This document shows, one piece after another, positions 26,992 through 36,051 of a stretch of DNA of 64,000 bases. A model generated the notes under the pieces. It was given only the letters and a program-made list of their open reading frames with translations, was not told the DNA's origin and made no database searches. The translations under genes and the position numbers were made by a program. This DNA is from Paracoccus aestuarii (GTDB taxonomy: Bacteria > Pseudomonadota > Alphaproteobacteria > Rhodobacterales > Rhodobacteraceae), in contig NZ_CP067169.1 in assembly GCF_028553885.1 (NCBI RefSeq), positions 2,467,001-2,531,000 of the forward strand, given 5' to 3'. The stretch's first letter is position 1, and the number at the start of each line of letters is the position of its first letter.

Positions 26992-28884
26992 TCAGGCGGG
27001 GGCGGGATCGCCGCCGGGCAGGGGCTTGCCCGCCTTGGGGATCGCGGTGACCGAGGGGATCACGCTGGAGGGCGTGTCGTCATCGCCGCCATCCAGGCTC
27101 TCGCCGCGGATGATGCGGCCGATCTCCTCGCCGGTCAGGGTCTCGTATTCCAACAGGCCCTTGGCCAGACGCTCGAACTCGGCCTCCTTCTCGATCAGGA
27201 TGCGGCGGGCCTCCTGATAGCCGTCCTCGATCAGGTCGCGGACCTCCTGCTCGATCAGCTCCTTGGTCGCGGCCGAGACCGAGAAGCCGCCGGTGCTGCC
27301 GTTGTAGCCCTCATGCGCCTCGGCATAGTCCACGGCGCCGACCTTGTCGGACATGCCCCACCGCATCACCATCGCACGGGCCAGGGCGCTGGCCTGCTGG
27401 ATGTCGCCGGCCGGGCCGTTGCTGACACCCTCCTCGCCGTATTTGATGATCTCGGCGGCCTTGCCGGCCATGGTCATGATGATCTTCTGCTTGGCCTCGT
27501 CCTTGTGGAAGTTCAGCCGGTCCATCTCGGGCAGGCTGACGACCATGCCCAAGGCACCACCGCGCGGGATGATCGTCGCCTTGTAGACCGGGTCGCATTT
27601 GGGCAGCGACAGGCCGACGATGGCGTGGCCGGCCTCGTGATAGGCGGTCTTTTCCTTCTGCTCCGGCGTCAGGACCAGGCTGCGGCGCTCGACGCCCAGC
27701 ATCACCTTGTCCTTGGCGCTTTCGAAATCGGCCATGCTGACGAAGCGGCGGCCGATGCGCGCGGCCATCAGCGCGGCCTCGTTCACCAGGTTCATCAGAT
27801 CGGCGCCCGAGAATCCCGGCGTGCCGCGCGCAATCAGGCGCAGGTCGACATCCGGGCCGACAGGCACCTTGCGGGCATGGACGGAGAGAATCTTTTCGCG
27901 CCCCTTGATGTCGGGATTGGGCACGTGGATCTGGCGGTCGAAGCGGCCCGGGCGCAGCAGCGCGGGGTCCAGCACGTCCTTGCGGTTGGTGGCGGCGACG
28001 ATGATGATGCCTTCATTGGCCTCGAAGCCGTCCATTTCCACCAGCAGCTGGTTCAGCGTCTGCTCGCGTTCGTCATTGCCGCCGCCGATGCCCACGCCGC
28101 GGGCACGGCCCACCGCGTCGATCTCGTCGATGAACAGGATGCAGGGGGCGGATTTCTTGGCCTGCTCGAACATGTCGCGGACGCGCGATGCGCCGACGCC
28201 CACGAACATCTCGACGAAGTCCGAGCCCGAGATGGTGAAGAAGGGCACGCCCGCCTCGCCCGCGATGGCGCGGGCCAGCAGCGTCTTGCCGGTGCCCGGA
28301 GGGCCGACCAGCAGCGCGCCCTTGGGGATCTTGCCGCCCAAGCGGCTGAACTTCTGCGGGTTGCGCAGGAATTCGACGATCTCCTCCAGCTCCTCCTTGG
28401 CCTCGTCGATGCCGGCCACGTCGTCGAAGGTCACCCGGCCGTGCTTTTCGGTCAGCAGCTTGGCGCGCGACTTGCCAAAGCCCATCGCGCCGCCCTTGCC
28501 GCCGCCCTGCATGCGGTTCATGAAGAAGATCCACACCCCGATCAGCAGGATGAAGGGCAGCCAGACGCCCAGCAGCGACATGAAGCCGCTGCTCTGCTGG
28601 CGGACGACGCGCACGTCGACGCCCTGCTGGATCAGGCGGTCGGCGATATCCTCGCCCATCGGGCGGATGGTGGCGTATTGCTGCCCGTCCGCGCCGGTGA
28701 TCGTCACGTCCTCGCCGTCGATCGTGACGGCGGTGACCTGATTGTTCTGCACGCGCTGAATGAATTCGGAATAGCTGATCTGGCGCCCGTTATTCGCCCC
28801 CGATCCGTCGCTGAACAGATTGAACAGCGCCAGGATCATCAGGAAAAGAACCACCCAGAAGGCGAAGTTGCGTGCATTGCCCAA
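26992..28884 (-). CDS. ftsH: ATP-dependent zinc metalloprotease FtsH
   Basis: A 630-residue membrane-anchored AAA+ protease that degrades misfolded membrane proteins and regulators. Two N-terminal helices flank a small periplasmic domain. Walker A GPPGTGKT is near residue 194, [16 protein letters not shown] follows, and the zinc site is HEAGH (H416, E417, H420). It hexamerises at the inner membrane. It lies 56 nt after tilS on the same strand, the usual alphaproteobacterial order, and is followed by a clear terminator. Confidence 0.98.
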   Translation of the reverse strand: MGNARNFAFWVVLFLMILALFNLFSDGSGANNGRQISYSEFIQRVQNNQVTAVTIDGEDVTITGADGQQYATIRPMGEDIADRLIQQGVDVRVVRQQSSGFMSLLGVWLPFILLIGVWIFFMNRMQGGGKGGAMGFGKSRAKLLTEKHGRVTFDDVAGIDEAKEELEEIVEFLRNPQKFSRLGGKIPKGALLVGPPGTGKTLLARAIAGEAGVPFFTISGSDFVEMFVGVGASRVRDMFEQAKKSAPCILFIDEIDAVGRARGVGIGGGNDEREQTLNQLLVEMDGFEANEGIIIVAATNRKDVLDPALLRPGRFDRQIHVPNPDIKGREKILSVHARKVPVGPDVDLRLIARGTPGFSGADLMNLVNEAALMAARIGRRFVSMADFESAKDKVMLGVERRSLVLTPEQKEKTAYHEAGHAIVGLSLPKCDPVYKATIIPRGGALGMVVSLPEMDRLNFHKDEAKQKIIMTMAGKAAEIIKYGEEGVSNGPAGDIQQASALARAMVMRWGMSDKVGAVDYAEAHEGYNGSTGGFSVSAATKELIEQEVRDLIEDGYQEARRILIEKEAEFERLAKGLLEYETLTGEEIGRIIRGESLDGGDDDTPSSVIPSVTAIPKAGKPLPGGDPAPA

Positions 28885-28940
28885 ATCGGGTCCTCCGGCC
28901 GGAAAGTGTCAGGGTGAAAATAGGGATTATCGCGGCAGGT

Positions 28941-30167
28941 TCAATGCGCCTTCACCAGGCTGCGGAAATCTGCCGCGCCCCGCAGGGGGGCAAGGCGGAT
29001 GCCCGCCACGGGTCGCAGCAGCGGCGCCCCCACCAGATCGGCGCCGCGCCAAATGCCGGGGCTGGCCGCGGCCTCGTCGCGCAGCAGGCCCGAATCGCGC
29101 CATGGCAGCTGGCCCAGGGGCGCGGTGCCCAAGGCGGCGACATGCTGGTCGGGGGCCAGCCCGTCCACCTGCCAGCGGCGGTCCCAGACCGGGGCGCGGG
29201 TGGGCCCGGTCCTGAGCGCGGCCTGCGCCTCGCGCGTGATGCGCAGCCCGCCGCCGGTGGGCGACAGCATCGCGCCGTCCAAGGTCACCCGCCCCTGGGC
29301 CAGCATCGCGCCGAGGGCATGCATCATCGCCGCCCGCCGCGGCGGGTAATCGGCCCCCGTCACCCACCGCACGGCGGCGACCAGGATGCGGCGGCGGATC
29401 TCGGGCGGGGCCTCGCGCAGGGCGGCGGCGGGCAGGGTCAGGCTGCCGCGATCGACCTGCGCGCCATCGGCCACCAGCGCGGCATAGCTGGCCAGCGCGT
29501 CGCGCGCCTCGGCGATGTGGCGGGCGGACCGGGCCAGCCCGCCCACGTCCAGCCCAAGCGCCGCGATGGCCTGACGCGCGCGCACCCGGTCGTAATCGGC
29601 ATTGTCATTGCTGGGATCGTCGATCCAGCCGATGCCCCGCGCGCCCAGCCAGGACCGCAGTTCCGCCCGGCCGCAGCCCAGCAGGGGCCGCAGCCAGCGC
29701 ATGTCGAAGGCGTCGCGCCAATCCGTCATCGCCGACAGCCCGTCCACCCCCGAGCCGCGCCCGAGCCGCATGACCAGCGTCTCGGCCAGGTCGTCGGCGG
29801 TATGGCCGATGGCCACGGCGGGCAGGTCGTTGCGCCGCGCCCAGCCCGACAGCAGCCGCAGCCGCGCGTCGCGGGCCTGGGCCATCAGATTGCCCACCGG
29901 CGTGTCGCGCCGCCACAGCAGGACCGCATGGGACAGGCCCAGATCGCGGGCGGCGCGGGCCACGGCCTCGGCCTCGGCGGCGCTGTCCTCGCGCAGCCCG
30001 TGATCGACGGTGGCGACCATCAGCCGCCGCCCCTGCGCCCATTCGGCGGCCACATGCATCATCGCCACGGAATCGCCGCCGCCCGACACCGCCAGCCCAA
30101 GCGCGGGCATGTCGCCCGCCAGCCGGTCCAGCGCGGCCCGGATGCGCGCCGCGGGGTCGGTCGTCAC
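28941..30167 (-). CDS. tilS: tRNA(Ile)-lysidine synthetase
   Basis: A 408-residue TilS that changes C34 of the CAU-anticodon tRNA-Ile to lysidine, so that it reads AUA. The N-type ATP pyrophosphatase loop SGGGDS is at residues 28-33, followed by VDHGLR and GHTADDLAETLVMRL. GTG 30167 is the likely start, overlapping the cpoB stop (GTGA). The C-terminal half is Arg/Ala-rich and less conserved. Position between cpoB and ftsH is common in Rhodobacteraceae. Confidence 0.93.
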   Translation of the reverse strand: MTTDPAARIRAALDRLAGDMPALGLAVSGGGDSVAMMHVAAEWAQGRRLMVATVDHGLREDSAAEAEAVARAARDLGLSHAVLLWRRDTPVGNLMAQARDARLRLLSGWARRNDLPAVAIGHTADDLAETLVMRLGRGSGVDGLSAMTDWRDAFDMRWLRPLLGCGRAELRSWLGARGIGWIDDPSNDNADYDRVRARQAIAALGLDVGGLARSARHIAEARDALASYAALVADGAQVDRGSLTLPAAALREAPPEIRRRILVAAVRWVTGADYPPRRAAMMHALGAMLAQGRVTLDGAMLSPTGGGLRITREAQAALRTGPTRAPVWDRRWQVDGLAPDQHVAALGTAPLGQLPWRDSGLLRDEAAASPGIWRGADLVGAPLLRPVAGIRLAPLRGAADFRSLVKAH

Positions 30168-31069
30168 GGATGTTCGGCCAGGTCGGCCGCCGCCTCGGGG
30201 TCCAGCAGGGGGTCCAGCAGGGGGTCCAGCGCCCCCAGATCCGCCGTCCCGCAGCCAAGCCGCAGGATGTCGCCCTCGGCCTCGGCGGCCTCGGGGCTGC
30301 CGGGGAAACGCGCCGGGATCTCGGCCAGATAGAGACAGGCGGCGGTGGCGTCGCCCTGCCCCTCGATCACGCGGGCGATGCCCAGCAGGCTGGGGGCGGC
30401 GCGCGCGCCGTCGGGATCGGCGGCGAAGCCCTCCAGCCAGGCGGCGGCAGCGGCGCGCGGATCGCCCGCCATGTCCAGCGCCCGGCCGCGCAGGAACAGC
30501 GCCTCGGCGGTCAGGGGGCCGCCGGCATGGGTCTCGGCCACCTCGGCGAACATCTGGGCGGCGCGGGCGTGATCGCCGCTGTCCATCACCGCGCGGGCGG
30601 CGTCGAAATCGGCCTGTTCGGCCGCGGTCGAGGCGGGCGCCCCGTCCGAGGCCACGGCCGGCGCCGATGGCGCCAGTTCGGGCCGCAGCCCCGAGGGCGC
30701 CGTGGGCACGGTCAGCGCCGACAGATCGCAGCCCGGCTGCAATTCGCACAAGCGGAATTCCAGATCGGCCAGGCGGCGTTCATTGTCGCCGATGACGCGG
30801 TTGATGCGGTTCTGCAGCTGTTCGGCCTGGTTGGTCAGGCGCATCAGCTGCGCCTCCATCGCGTTCATGCGGTCGATGGCGCCCGCGCCGCCCACCGCCT
30901 GGAACCCGGCGGAGCCCGAGGCGACCAGTTCCGCCCGCAGCGATTGCAGCTGGCTGCGGATCTGGCTGACCTCGCCGCGCATATCCGCCAAGGTGGCGTC
31001 GTCCTGGGCCAGCGCCGCCCCCGGCAGGGCCAGCGCCAAGGCCAGCGACAGCGACCGCGCCAGCCGCAT
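30164..31069 (-). CDS. cpoB: Tol-Pal coordinating periplasmic protein CpoB (YbgF)
   Basis: A 301-residue periplasmic protein. The signal peptide (about 20 residues, ALPGAALAQ) is followed by a coiled-coil trimerisation stretch (about 24-90) and TPR-like repeats toward the C-terminus (ADFDAARAVMDSGDHARAA). In E. coli it links the Tol machine with peptidoglycan synthesis during constriction. Near the C-terminus a 12-nt tandem duplication encodes LLDPLLDP. The ATG shares one base with the pal stop. Last tol gene before tilS. Confidence 0.88.
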   Translation of the reverse strand: MRLARSLSLALALALPGAALAQDDATLADMRGEVSQIRSQLQSLRAELVASGSAGFQAVGGAGAIDRMNAMEAQLMRLTNQAEQLQNRINRVIGDNERRLADLEFRLCELQPGCDLSALTVPTAPSGLRPELAPSAPAVASDGAPASTAAEQADFDAARAVMDSGDHARAAQMFAEVAETHAGGPLTAEALFLRGRALDMAGDPRAAAAAWLEGFAADPDGARAAPSLLGIARVIEGQGDATAACLYLAEIPARFPGSPEAAEAEGDILRLGCGTADLGALDPLLDPLLDPEAAADLAEHP

Positions 31070-31677
31070 CACAGACCGGCCCCGGCCTGAGCAATTGGGG
31101 CCTGTGCGATCGGGGCCTGCGCCATCGGCACCTGGGCCACCGGGGATTGGGAGGGCGCGGCCTCGGTCACCACGGTGACAGTGCGGCGGTTCTGGGCATA
31201 GCAGCTTTCGTCCGAGCAGGTCGCCGCAGGGCGTTCCTTGCCAAAGGACAGGGTGCGGATGCGGTTCGGCGCGACGCCGTTGGCGACCAGGTATTCCTGG
31301 ACCGCGCTGGCGCGGCGCGCGCCGAGCCCGAGGTTGAATTCTCGGGTGCCCGTCTCCTCGGCATGGCCTTGGACGACGGCGGTGAAGCCCGGATGCCGGG
31401 TCAGCCATGCCGCCTGCCGCGCCAGGACCGCCCGGGCCTCCGGGGTCAGGGTGGTCTGGTCGGCGGGAAACAGCACCGTGTCGCCCACGGTGGTCTGGAA
31501 ATACTGGGCTGTCGCCTCGGCGGTCAGGGTGCCGCCGGCCAGATCGCCCTGGAACACCGCGCCGCCGCCGACGCTGGCATAGGGGTCGACGACCGGCGGG
31601 GCCGGGGGCGCGGGCTGGGCACAGGCGGCCAGCCCCAGCAGGGCGGCCAGCAGGACGGGCTTTGTCGCGGCGTTCAT
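31069..31677 (-). CDS. pal: Peptidoglycan-associated lipoprotein Pal
   Basis: A 202-residue outer-membrane lipoprotein with lipobox LGLAAC (Cys19 with the start used here) and an OmpA-type peptidoglycan-binding domain. FPADQTTLTPEARAVL, GHAEETGTREFNLGLGARRA and AQNRRTVTVV are conserved. Three ATGs lie in a row; 31677 is chosen because GAGGGG then sits six bases upstream. Unusually the domain is followed by about 25 extra residues with a five-residue repeat (AQVPM-AQAPI-AQAPI). It partners with TolB and TolA. Confidence 0.94.
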   Translation of the reverse strand: MNAATKPVLLAALLGLAACAQPAPPAPPVVDPYASVGGGAVFQGDLAGGTLTAEATAQYFQTTVGDTVLFPADQTTLTPEARAVLARQAAWLTRHPGFTAVVQGHAEETGTREFNLGLGARRASAVQEYLVANGVAPNRIRTLSFGKERPAATCSDESCYAQNRRTVTVVTEAAPSQSPVAQVPMAQAPIAQAPIAQAGAGL

Positions 31678-31687
31678 CATCATCCCC

Positions 31688-33004
31688 TCATGGCAGCAAG
31701 GGACCCCAGGACGGGTCCGAGGCGGCGAAATCCAGATTCATCGGTCGCATGTTCCGCCCGGTGATGTCCACCGAATGCAGCCGCGGCTGGCCGGTTCCCC
31801 CCGGGGTGACGCGCGTGAACATCACGACCCGCCCGTTCGGTGCCCAGGTCGGCCCCTCGTCCAGGAAGGATTCGGTCAGCATCCGCTCGCCCGACCCGTC
31901 GGTGCGCATCGTGGCGATGTGGAAACGGTCGCCGATCTGCTTGGTGAAGGCGATCAGGTCCCCCTTGGGCGACCAGGCGGGCGTGCCATAGCGCCCCTCG
32001 CCAAAGCTGATGCGCGTGGGCTCGCCCCCGTCCAGCCCCATGATATAGAGCTGCGGCGTGCCCGACCGGTCGCTTTCGAAGACGATGCGCCGCCCGTCCG
32101 GGCTGAAGCCGGGCGAGGTGTCGATCGCCGGCGAATTGGTCAGCGCCCGCTGCGTGCCCGTCGCCACATCCATCAGCCAGATGTCGGTATTGCCGCCCTG
32201 TTCGCGCGAATAGGCGACCCACCGGCCATCCGGGCTGAAGGTCGGCGCAAAGGCCATGGCGTTCGGATCGGTGGTCAGGGGCCGCGCGCTGACGGTGGCC
32301 ACATCCATGATCTGGATCTGGGGAAAGCCGCTGCCATAGCTGGTGAACAGCAGCCGCCGCCCGTCGGGCGAGAATTTCGGCGCCAGAACCAGCGACGAGC
32401 TGTCGGTCATCCACAGGATGTTCGCGCCGTCGTAATCCATCACCCCGATCCGCTTGATCCGGGCGCTTTTCGGGCCGGTCTCCTGGACGAAGGCGATGCG
32501 GCTGTCGAAATAGGGCCGCTCGCCCGTCAGGCGGACATAGATCTGGTCGGCGATCTTGTGGGCCGCGCGGCGCCAGTCGGCGGCGCGGGCGTCTAACTGC
32601 ATCCCGTCGCCCTGCGGCTGGCCCGAGACGATGTCGAACAGCCGGAACCGCACCGAGATGCTGTCCCCCATCTGCCGCACCTCGGCCGAGACCAGCGCCT
32701 GCGCGTTCACCGCGCGCCAATCCTCATAGCTGACCGCCTCGGTGAAGCTGGCCTGGCGGGCGGGATGGGCCTCGGGCGCGATCTCGCGGAAAAGGCCGGT
32801 GCCGGTCAGGTTGTCGGCCACGACCTGGCGGACGCGGGCCGCGATCTCGGCATCGCCGTGAAAGGCGGGGATGGCGATGGACATGGGCTCGATCACGCCA
32901 TCGGTGATCTCGATGCGCAGGGGCCCGTCCTGGGCCAGGGCCGGGACGGCGGGCAGCAGGGCCAGGACGGCCAGGGCGGGGGCAATCATCAATCGACGGA
33001 ACAT
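31688..33004 (-). CDS. tolB: Tol-Pal translocation protein TolB
   Basis: A 438-residue periplasmic protein: a signal peptide (about 24 residues), a small N-terminal domain and a six-bladed beta-propeller. WD40-like PD repeats recur as KFSPDGRRL, FSPDGRWVAYS, FSPDGRRIVFESDR and WSPKGDLIAF. TolB binds Pal and relays the TolA signal during outer-membrane constriction. It lies 29 nt after tolA and 10 nt before pal. Confidence 0.97.
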   Translation of the reverse strand: MFRRLMIAPALAVLALLPAVPALAQDGPLRIEITDGVIEPMSIAIPAFHGDAEIAARVRQVVADNLTGTGLFREIAPEAHPARQASFTEAVSYEDWRAVNAQALVSAEVRQMGDSISVRFRLFDIVSGQPQGDGMQLDARAADWRRAAHKIADQIYVRLTGERPYFDSRIAFVQETGPKSARIKRIGVMDYDGANILWMTDSSSLVLAPKFSPDGRRLLFTSYGSGFPQIQIMDVATVSARPLTTDPNAMAFAPTFSPDGRWVAYSREQGGNTDIWLMDVATGTQRALTNSPAIDTSPGFSPDGRRIVFESDRSGTPQLYIMGLDGGEPTRISFGEGRYGTPAWSPKGDLIAFTKQIGDRFHIATMRTDGSGERMLTESFLDEGPTWAPNGRVVMFTRVTPGGTGQPRLHSVDITGRNMRPMNLDFAASDPSWGPLLP

Positions 33005-33033
33005 GGTGTCCTCATCCCTTTTTCAAACCGGCA

Positions 33034-34752
33034 TCAGAAGCTGACCCCGTCGGGGCGGAAATCGACCACGACATCGCGCCAGCGGCCGTATTTGGAGGCG
33101 GGCAGCGGATAGCCGTCGCGCCCGCACATCAGGATCGCGCGGCGGGCGACGTCGAAGGCCTGCTGGGCCGCGGCCTCGCTGCCGCCCTGGTATCCGGCCA
33201 GGCGCAGGCTGTTCTGGTCGGGCACGCCGCCGGGCGTCAGCGTGAAACCGACCGAGACGGTCATCATCGCCGCCTCGACCGACAGCGCGCCCACGTTCCA
33301 GCAGTTCTGGATGGCAAAGCGCAGCCCGTCGCGTTCCGACAGGGTCAGCGGATCGCCCATCGGCACCCCCTGCCCCGGATCCGGCAGGACCGAGCTGTCG
33401 ATCGGCGCAGGGGTCAGGCGCATCATGTCCGTGGGCGGCCCCGAGGGCACCGCGGCCCCATCATCCGAGGCGCCAGACCCCGCCATCGCCCCGGCCAGCG
33501 CCGCGGCCAGCGGGTCGAGGCCCGCCGAGGCGCCGCTGCCGCCCTCGATCGTCTGCGAGGGGGTGCCGGGCGTGTCGCCGCCCGACGCGGTCTCGGTGCC
33601 CCCCGCGCCGCCTTGGGCTTCGCGCAGCGCATCCTCCAGCGCCTGCCGGTCGGCGGCCTCGCGCTCGGCCGCTTGACGGGCAGCCTCGGCGGCACGGCGT
33701 TCCTCGGCCTCACGGGCGGCGGCTTCGGCGGCGCGGCGTTCTTCGGCCTCACGGGCGGCGGCTTCGGCGGCGCGGCGTTCCTCGGCCTCGCGGGCGGCGG
33801 CTTCGGCGGCGCGGCGTTCTTCGACCTCGCGGGCGGCGGCCTCGGCGGCGCGGCGTTCTTCGGCCTCGCGGGCGGCGGCCTCGGCGGCGCGGCGTTCCTC
33901 GGCCTCGCGGGCGGCGGCTTCGGCGGCGCGGCGTTCCTCGGCCTCGCGGGCGGCGGCTTCGGCGGCGCGGCGTTCCTCGGCCTCGCGGGTAGCGGCTTCG
34001 GCGGCGCGGCGTTCCTCGGCCTCACGGGCGGCGGCTTCGGCGGCGCGGCGTTCCTCGGCCTCGCGGGCGGCGGCGGCTGCGGCGCGCTGTTCCTCGGCTT
34101 CGGCGGCGGCGGCCGCCTGGCGCGCGGCCTCGGCGGCGGCGGCCTCGGCCACGCGGCGGTTGAAGGCCTCGACCAGGCCCGCCGGGCGGTCCAGCGGCCG
34201 CGGCGAGGCATCCAGCGCCAAGGCGGATCGCGGCGCGACCGGCAGGGCGGCGCTGTCGGGTGGGGGGCCGCGGCTGCGCGGGCTGGGCGGCCGGAGCCTC
34301 CTGCGCCAGCTGCGGCGGTGCGGCGGGGGTGGGATCGGCGGCGGCGGGGGCGTCGCCTCGGGCAGGTCGGTGGCTACGTCGACCGGGGCCGCGGGTTCCA
34401 GATCGCTCAGATCGGGGGCGAGCTCGCCCTGATCGGGCTGTTCCAGCGCGGCGGCGTCACCGGGCCGGGGCGGAACCGCATCGACGGGGCGCGCGGCCCC
34501 GTCCTCGACCGGATCGACGGGGTCGGGCAGGCTGGCCACCGCGGTCGCATCCGCGCCCACCGGGCCGGCTCCGCGGGCGGCGGCGGCCAGGGCCTCGAAC
34601 TCGGCCCCGCTGATGGTCGAGACCTGGGTCGTGCGCACCGGCGGGTTGTCCTGGGGGCGGAACAGCGCGCCGCCCAGGATCGCCCAGAGGATCAGCGACC
34701 CATGCGCGACCCCCGAGACCCAGTAACCGATGCGACCCTCGCGATCCTGCAT
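33034..34752 (-). CDS. tolA: TolA, with ten-copy repeat and a suspect segment
   Basis: A 572-residue inner-membrane protein linking TolQR to the outer membrane. One helix (about 11-31) is followed by an acidic Pro/Ala-rich part, a long coiled coil and a C-terminal TonB-like domain (ending FRPDGVSF). The coiled coil at about 224-354 has ten 13-residue repeats of type AAEAAAREAEERR. Residues about 140-166 read HRRSWRRRLRPPSPRSRG, very basic and out of character. A different frame of the same DNA gives the TolA-like PTPAAPPQLAQEAPAAQPAQ. Two compensating one-base slips in flanking homopolymers are likely, real or technical. Confidence 0.9.
   Translation of the reverse strand: MQDREGRIGYWVSGVAHGSLILWAILGGALFRPQDNPPVRTTQVSTISGAEFEALAAAARGAGPVGADATAVASLPDPVDPVEDGAARPVDAVPPRPGDAAALEQPDQGELAPDLSDLEPAAPVDVATDLPEATPPPPPIPPPPHRRSWRRRLRPPSPRSRGPPPDSAALPVAPRSALALDASPRPLDRPAGLVEAFNRRVAEAAAAEAARQAAAAAEAEEQRAAAAAAREAEERRAAEAAAREAEERRAAEAATREAEERRAAEAAAREAEERRAAEAAAREAEERRAAEAAAREAEERRAAEAAAREVEERRAAEAAAREAEERRAAEAAAREAEERRAAEAAAREAEERRAAEAARQAAEREAADRQALEDALREAQGGAGGTETASGGDTPGTPSQTIEGGSGASAGLDPLAAALAGAMAGSGASDDGAAVPSGPPTDMMRLTPAPIDSSVLPDPGQGVPMGDPLTLSERDGLRFAIQNCWNVGALSVEAAMMTVSVGFTLTPGGVPDQNSLRLAGYQGGSEAAAQQAFDVARRAILMCGRDGYPLPASKYGRWRDVVVDFRPDGVSF
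33690..34080 (-). repeat. Ten tandem 39-bp repeats inside tolA
   Basis: Ten head-to-tail copies of a 39-bp unit encode the 13-residue coiled-coil repeat AAEAAAREAEERR. Most copies are the same at protein level; the exceptions have AAA for AAE, T for A, and V for A. Base differences are mostly silent (TTC/TTT-type changes in the unit). The tract ends where the unit degenerates into AARQAAEREAADRQ on one side and AAAAEAEEQR on the other. Confidence 0.9.
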
Positions 34753-34755
34753 GGC

Positions 34756-35205
34756 CTAGCCGTCCATCCGCGGTCCGCCGGTCTCGGTGACCAGCACGAT
34801 GTCGGTGATGCCCGCCGCGTTCAGCGCGCCCATGATCTGGACCACGCGGGCATAGGGGATGGTGCCGTCCGCGCGCAGGAAGACCCGGCCCGACTGACGT
34901 TCGGCCAGCATCGCACGCAGCGTGATGACGACCTGGTCATCGGCCACCGCCCGGTCCATGATCTGCATCGCCCCATCGGCGGGGATCGAGATCGTCAGCG
35001 GCTCCTCCTGTTCGGTGGGCACCGCATTGGCGGCGGTCTGCGGCAGGTTCAGCGGCACGCCCGCCGTCATCAGGGGCGCCGCCACCATGAAGATGATCAG
35101 CAGCACCAGCATCACGTCCACGAAAGGCGTGACGTTGATCTCGGACATCGGCATGTTGCGCCTGCGCCCCTTGCTGCGGACCCGTTTGACGACCGAGGCT
35201 GCCAT
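34756..35205 (-). CDS. tolR: TolR, proton-motive-force subunit
   Basis: A 149-residue inner-membrane protein of the ExbD/TolR family. SEINVTPFVDVMLVLLIIFMV contains the single helix with the proton-carrying aspartate, written in two parts: SEINVTPFVD and VMLVLLIIFMV. The periplasmic domain follows. It forms the stator-motor complex with TolQ and drives TolA. It is two nt from tolQ's stop region and three nt before tolA. Confidence 0.96.
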   Translation of the reverse strand: MAASVVKRVRSKGRRRNMPMSEINVTPFVDVMLVLLIIFMVAAPLMTAGVPLNLPQTAANAVPTEQEEPLTISIPADGAMQIMDRAVADDQVVITLRAMLAERQSGRVFLRADGTIPYARVVQIMGALNAAGITDIVLVTETGGPRMDG

Positions 35206-35208
35206 GGA

Positions 35209-35901
35209 TCACTCCTCGTCCATCTGGCGCGACAGAAGCGTCGAGAACTCGTCCGAGAACGCCTCCCACCCGCCGGTGATGCGTTCCGCGTCGCCCGACA
35301 GCTTGTTGTAGAAGACGACCGCCGGGATGGCCGCGACCAAGCCCAGGGCGGTGGCCAGCAGCGCCTCGGCGATGCCCGGCGCCACGACGGCCAGGCTGGT
35401 GTCCTGGGACAGCGCGATGCCCTCGAAGGCGGTCTTGATGCCCCAGACCGTGCCGAAGAGCCCGATGAAGGGCGCGGTCGAACCCACCGTCGCCAGGAAG
35501 GACAGGCCGCGGAACAGCCGCCCCTCCTCGCGCTGGATGGCCACGTTCATGGCGCGGTCGATGCGGGCGATGCCGCCGGGAATCAGCCGCCCGTCATCGC
35601 GGTGGCTGCGCCGCCATTCCGTCATCCCGGCGGAAAAGATCCGCTCGGACGGGCCCTTGGGCCGGTCGCCCAAGCGGTCATAGAGGTCGTCCAGCGGTTC
35701 GCCCGACCAGAAGGCGCGGTCGAATTTCGCGGCCTCGGCGCGGGTCTGCGCGAAGACCAGGAATTTCTGCACGATGATCGCCCAGGCCCAGAACGAGGCG
35801 ACGATCAGCATGATCATCACCACCTGGACCGTCAGCGACGACCGCCAGAACAGCGCCACGGCCGAAAAGTCGATGGCCTCGGCGGCCTGAATGGGTTCCA
35901 T
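35209..35901 (-). CDS. tolQ: TolQ, proton channel subunit
   Basis: A 230-residue inner-membrane protein of the MotA/TolQ/ExbB family with three helices. FIGLFGTVWGIKTAF, followed by APGIAEALLATALGLVAAIPAV, is the conserved channel region. With TolR it converts proton flow into movement of TolA. ATG 35901 has GAGG eight bases upstream, so it is preferred over GTG 35907. A 150-nt gap separates it from ybgC. First gene of the tolQRAB-pal-cpoB operon. Confidence 0.96.
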   Translation of the reverse strand: MEPIQAAEAIDFSAVALFWRSSLTVQVVMIMLIVASFWAWAIIVQKFLVFAQTRAEAAKFDRAFWSGEPLDDLYDRLGDRPKGPSERIFSAGMTEWRRSHRDDGRLIPGGIARIDRAMNVAIQREEGRLFRGLSFLATVGSTAPFIGLFGTVWGIKTAFEGIALSQDTSLAVVAPGIAEALLATALGLVAAIPAVVFYNKLSGDAERITGGWEAFSDEFSTLLSRQMDEE

Positions 35902-36051
35902 CTTCACTGCCTCATCGTCTGTGGCCGCGACTGCATCGGGCAGCCCGGCATTGCGGCCTATTACCCTGTAACTGCCACGGGTTTCAGCCCCCGCGGCAAC
36001 ACAATGGCGTCAATTTTCATCAAGGCGCGCCGGGTGCGGCGCAATCGCCTC

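Noticed and set aside
26890..28917. A 675-codon plus-strand frame opposite ftsH
   Set aside because: FtsH is complete with all motifs; the antisense frame is His/Asp/Gln-rich noise.
33690..34080. Regularly spaced repeat, CRISPR-like at first sight
   Set aside because: The 39-bp units are contiguous without spacers and lie in frame in tolA.
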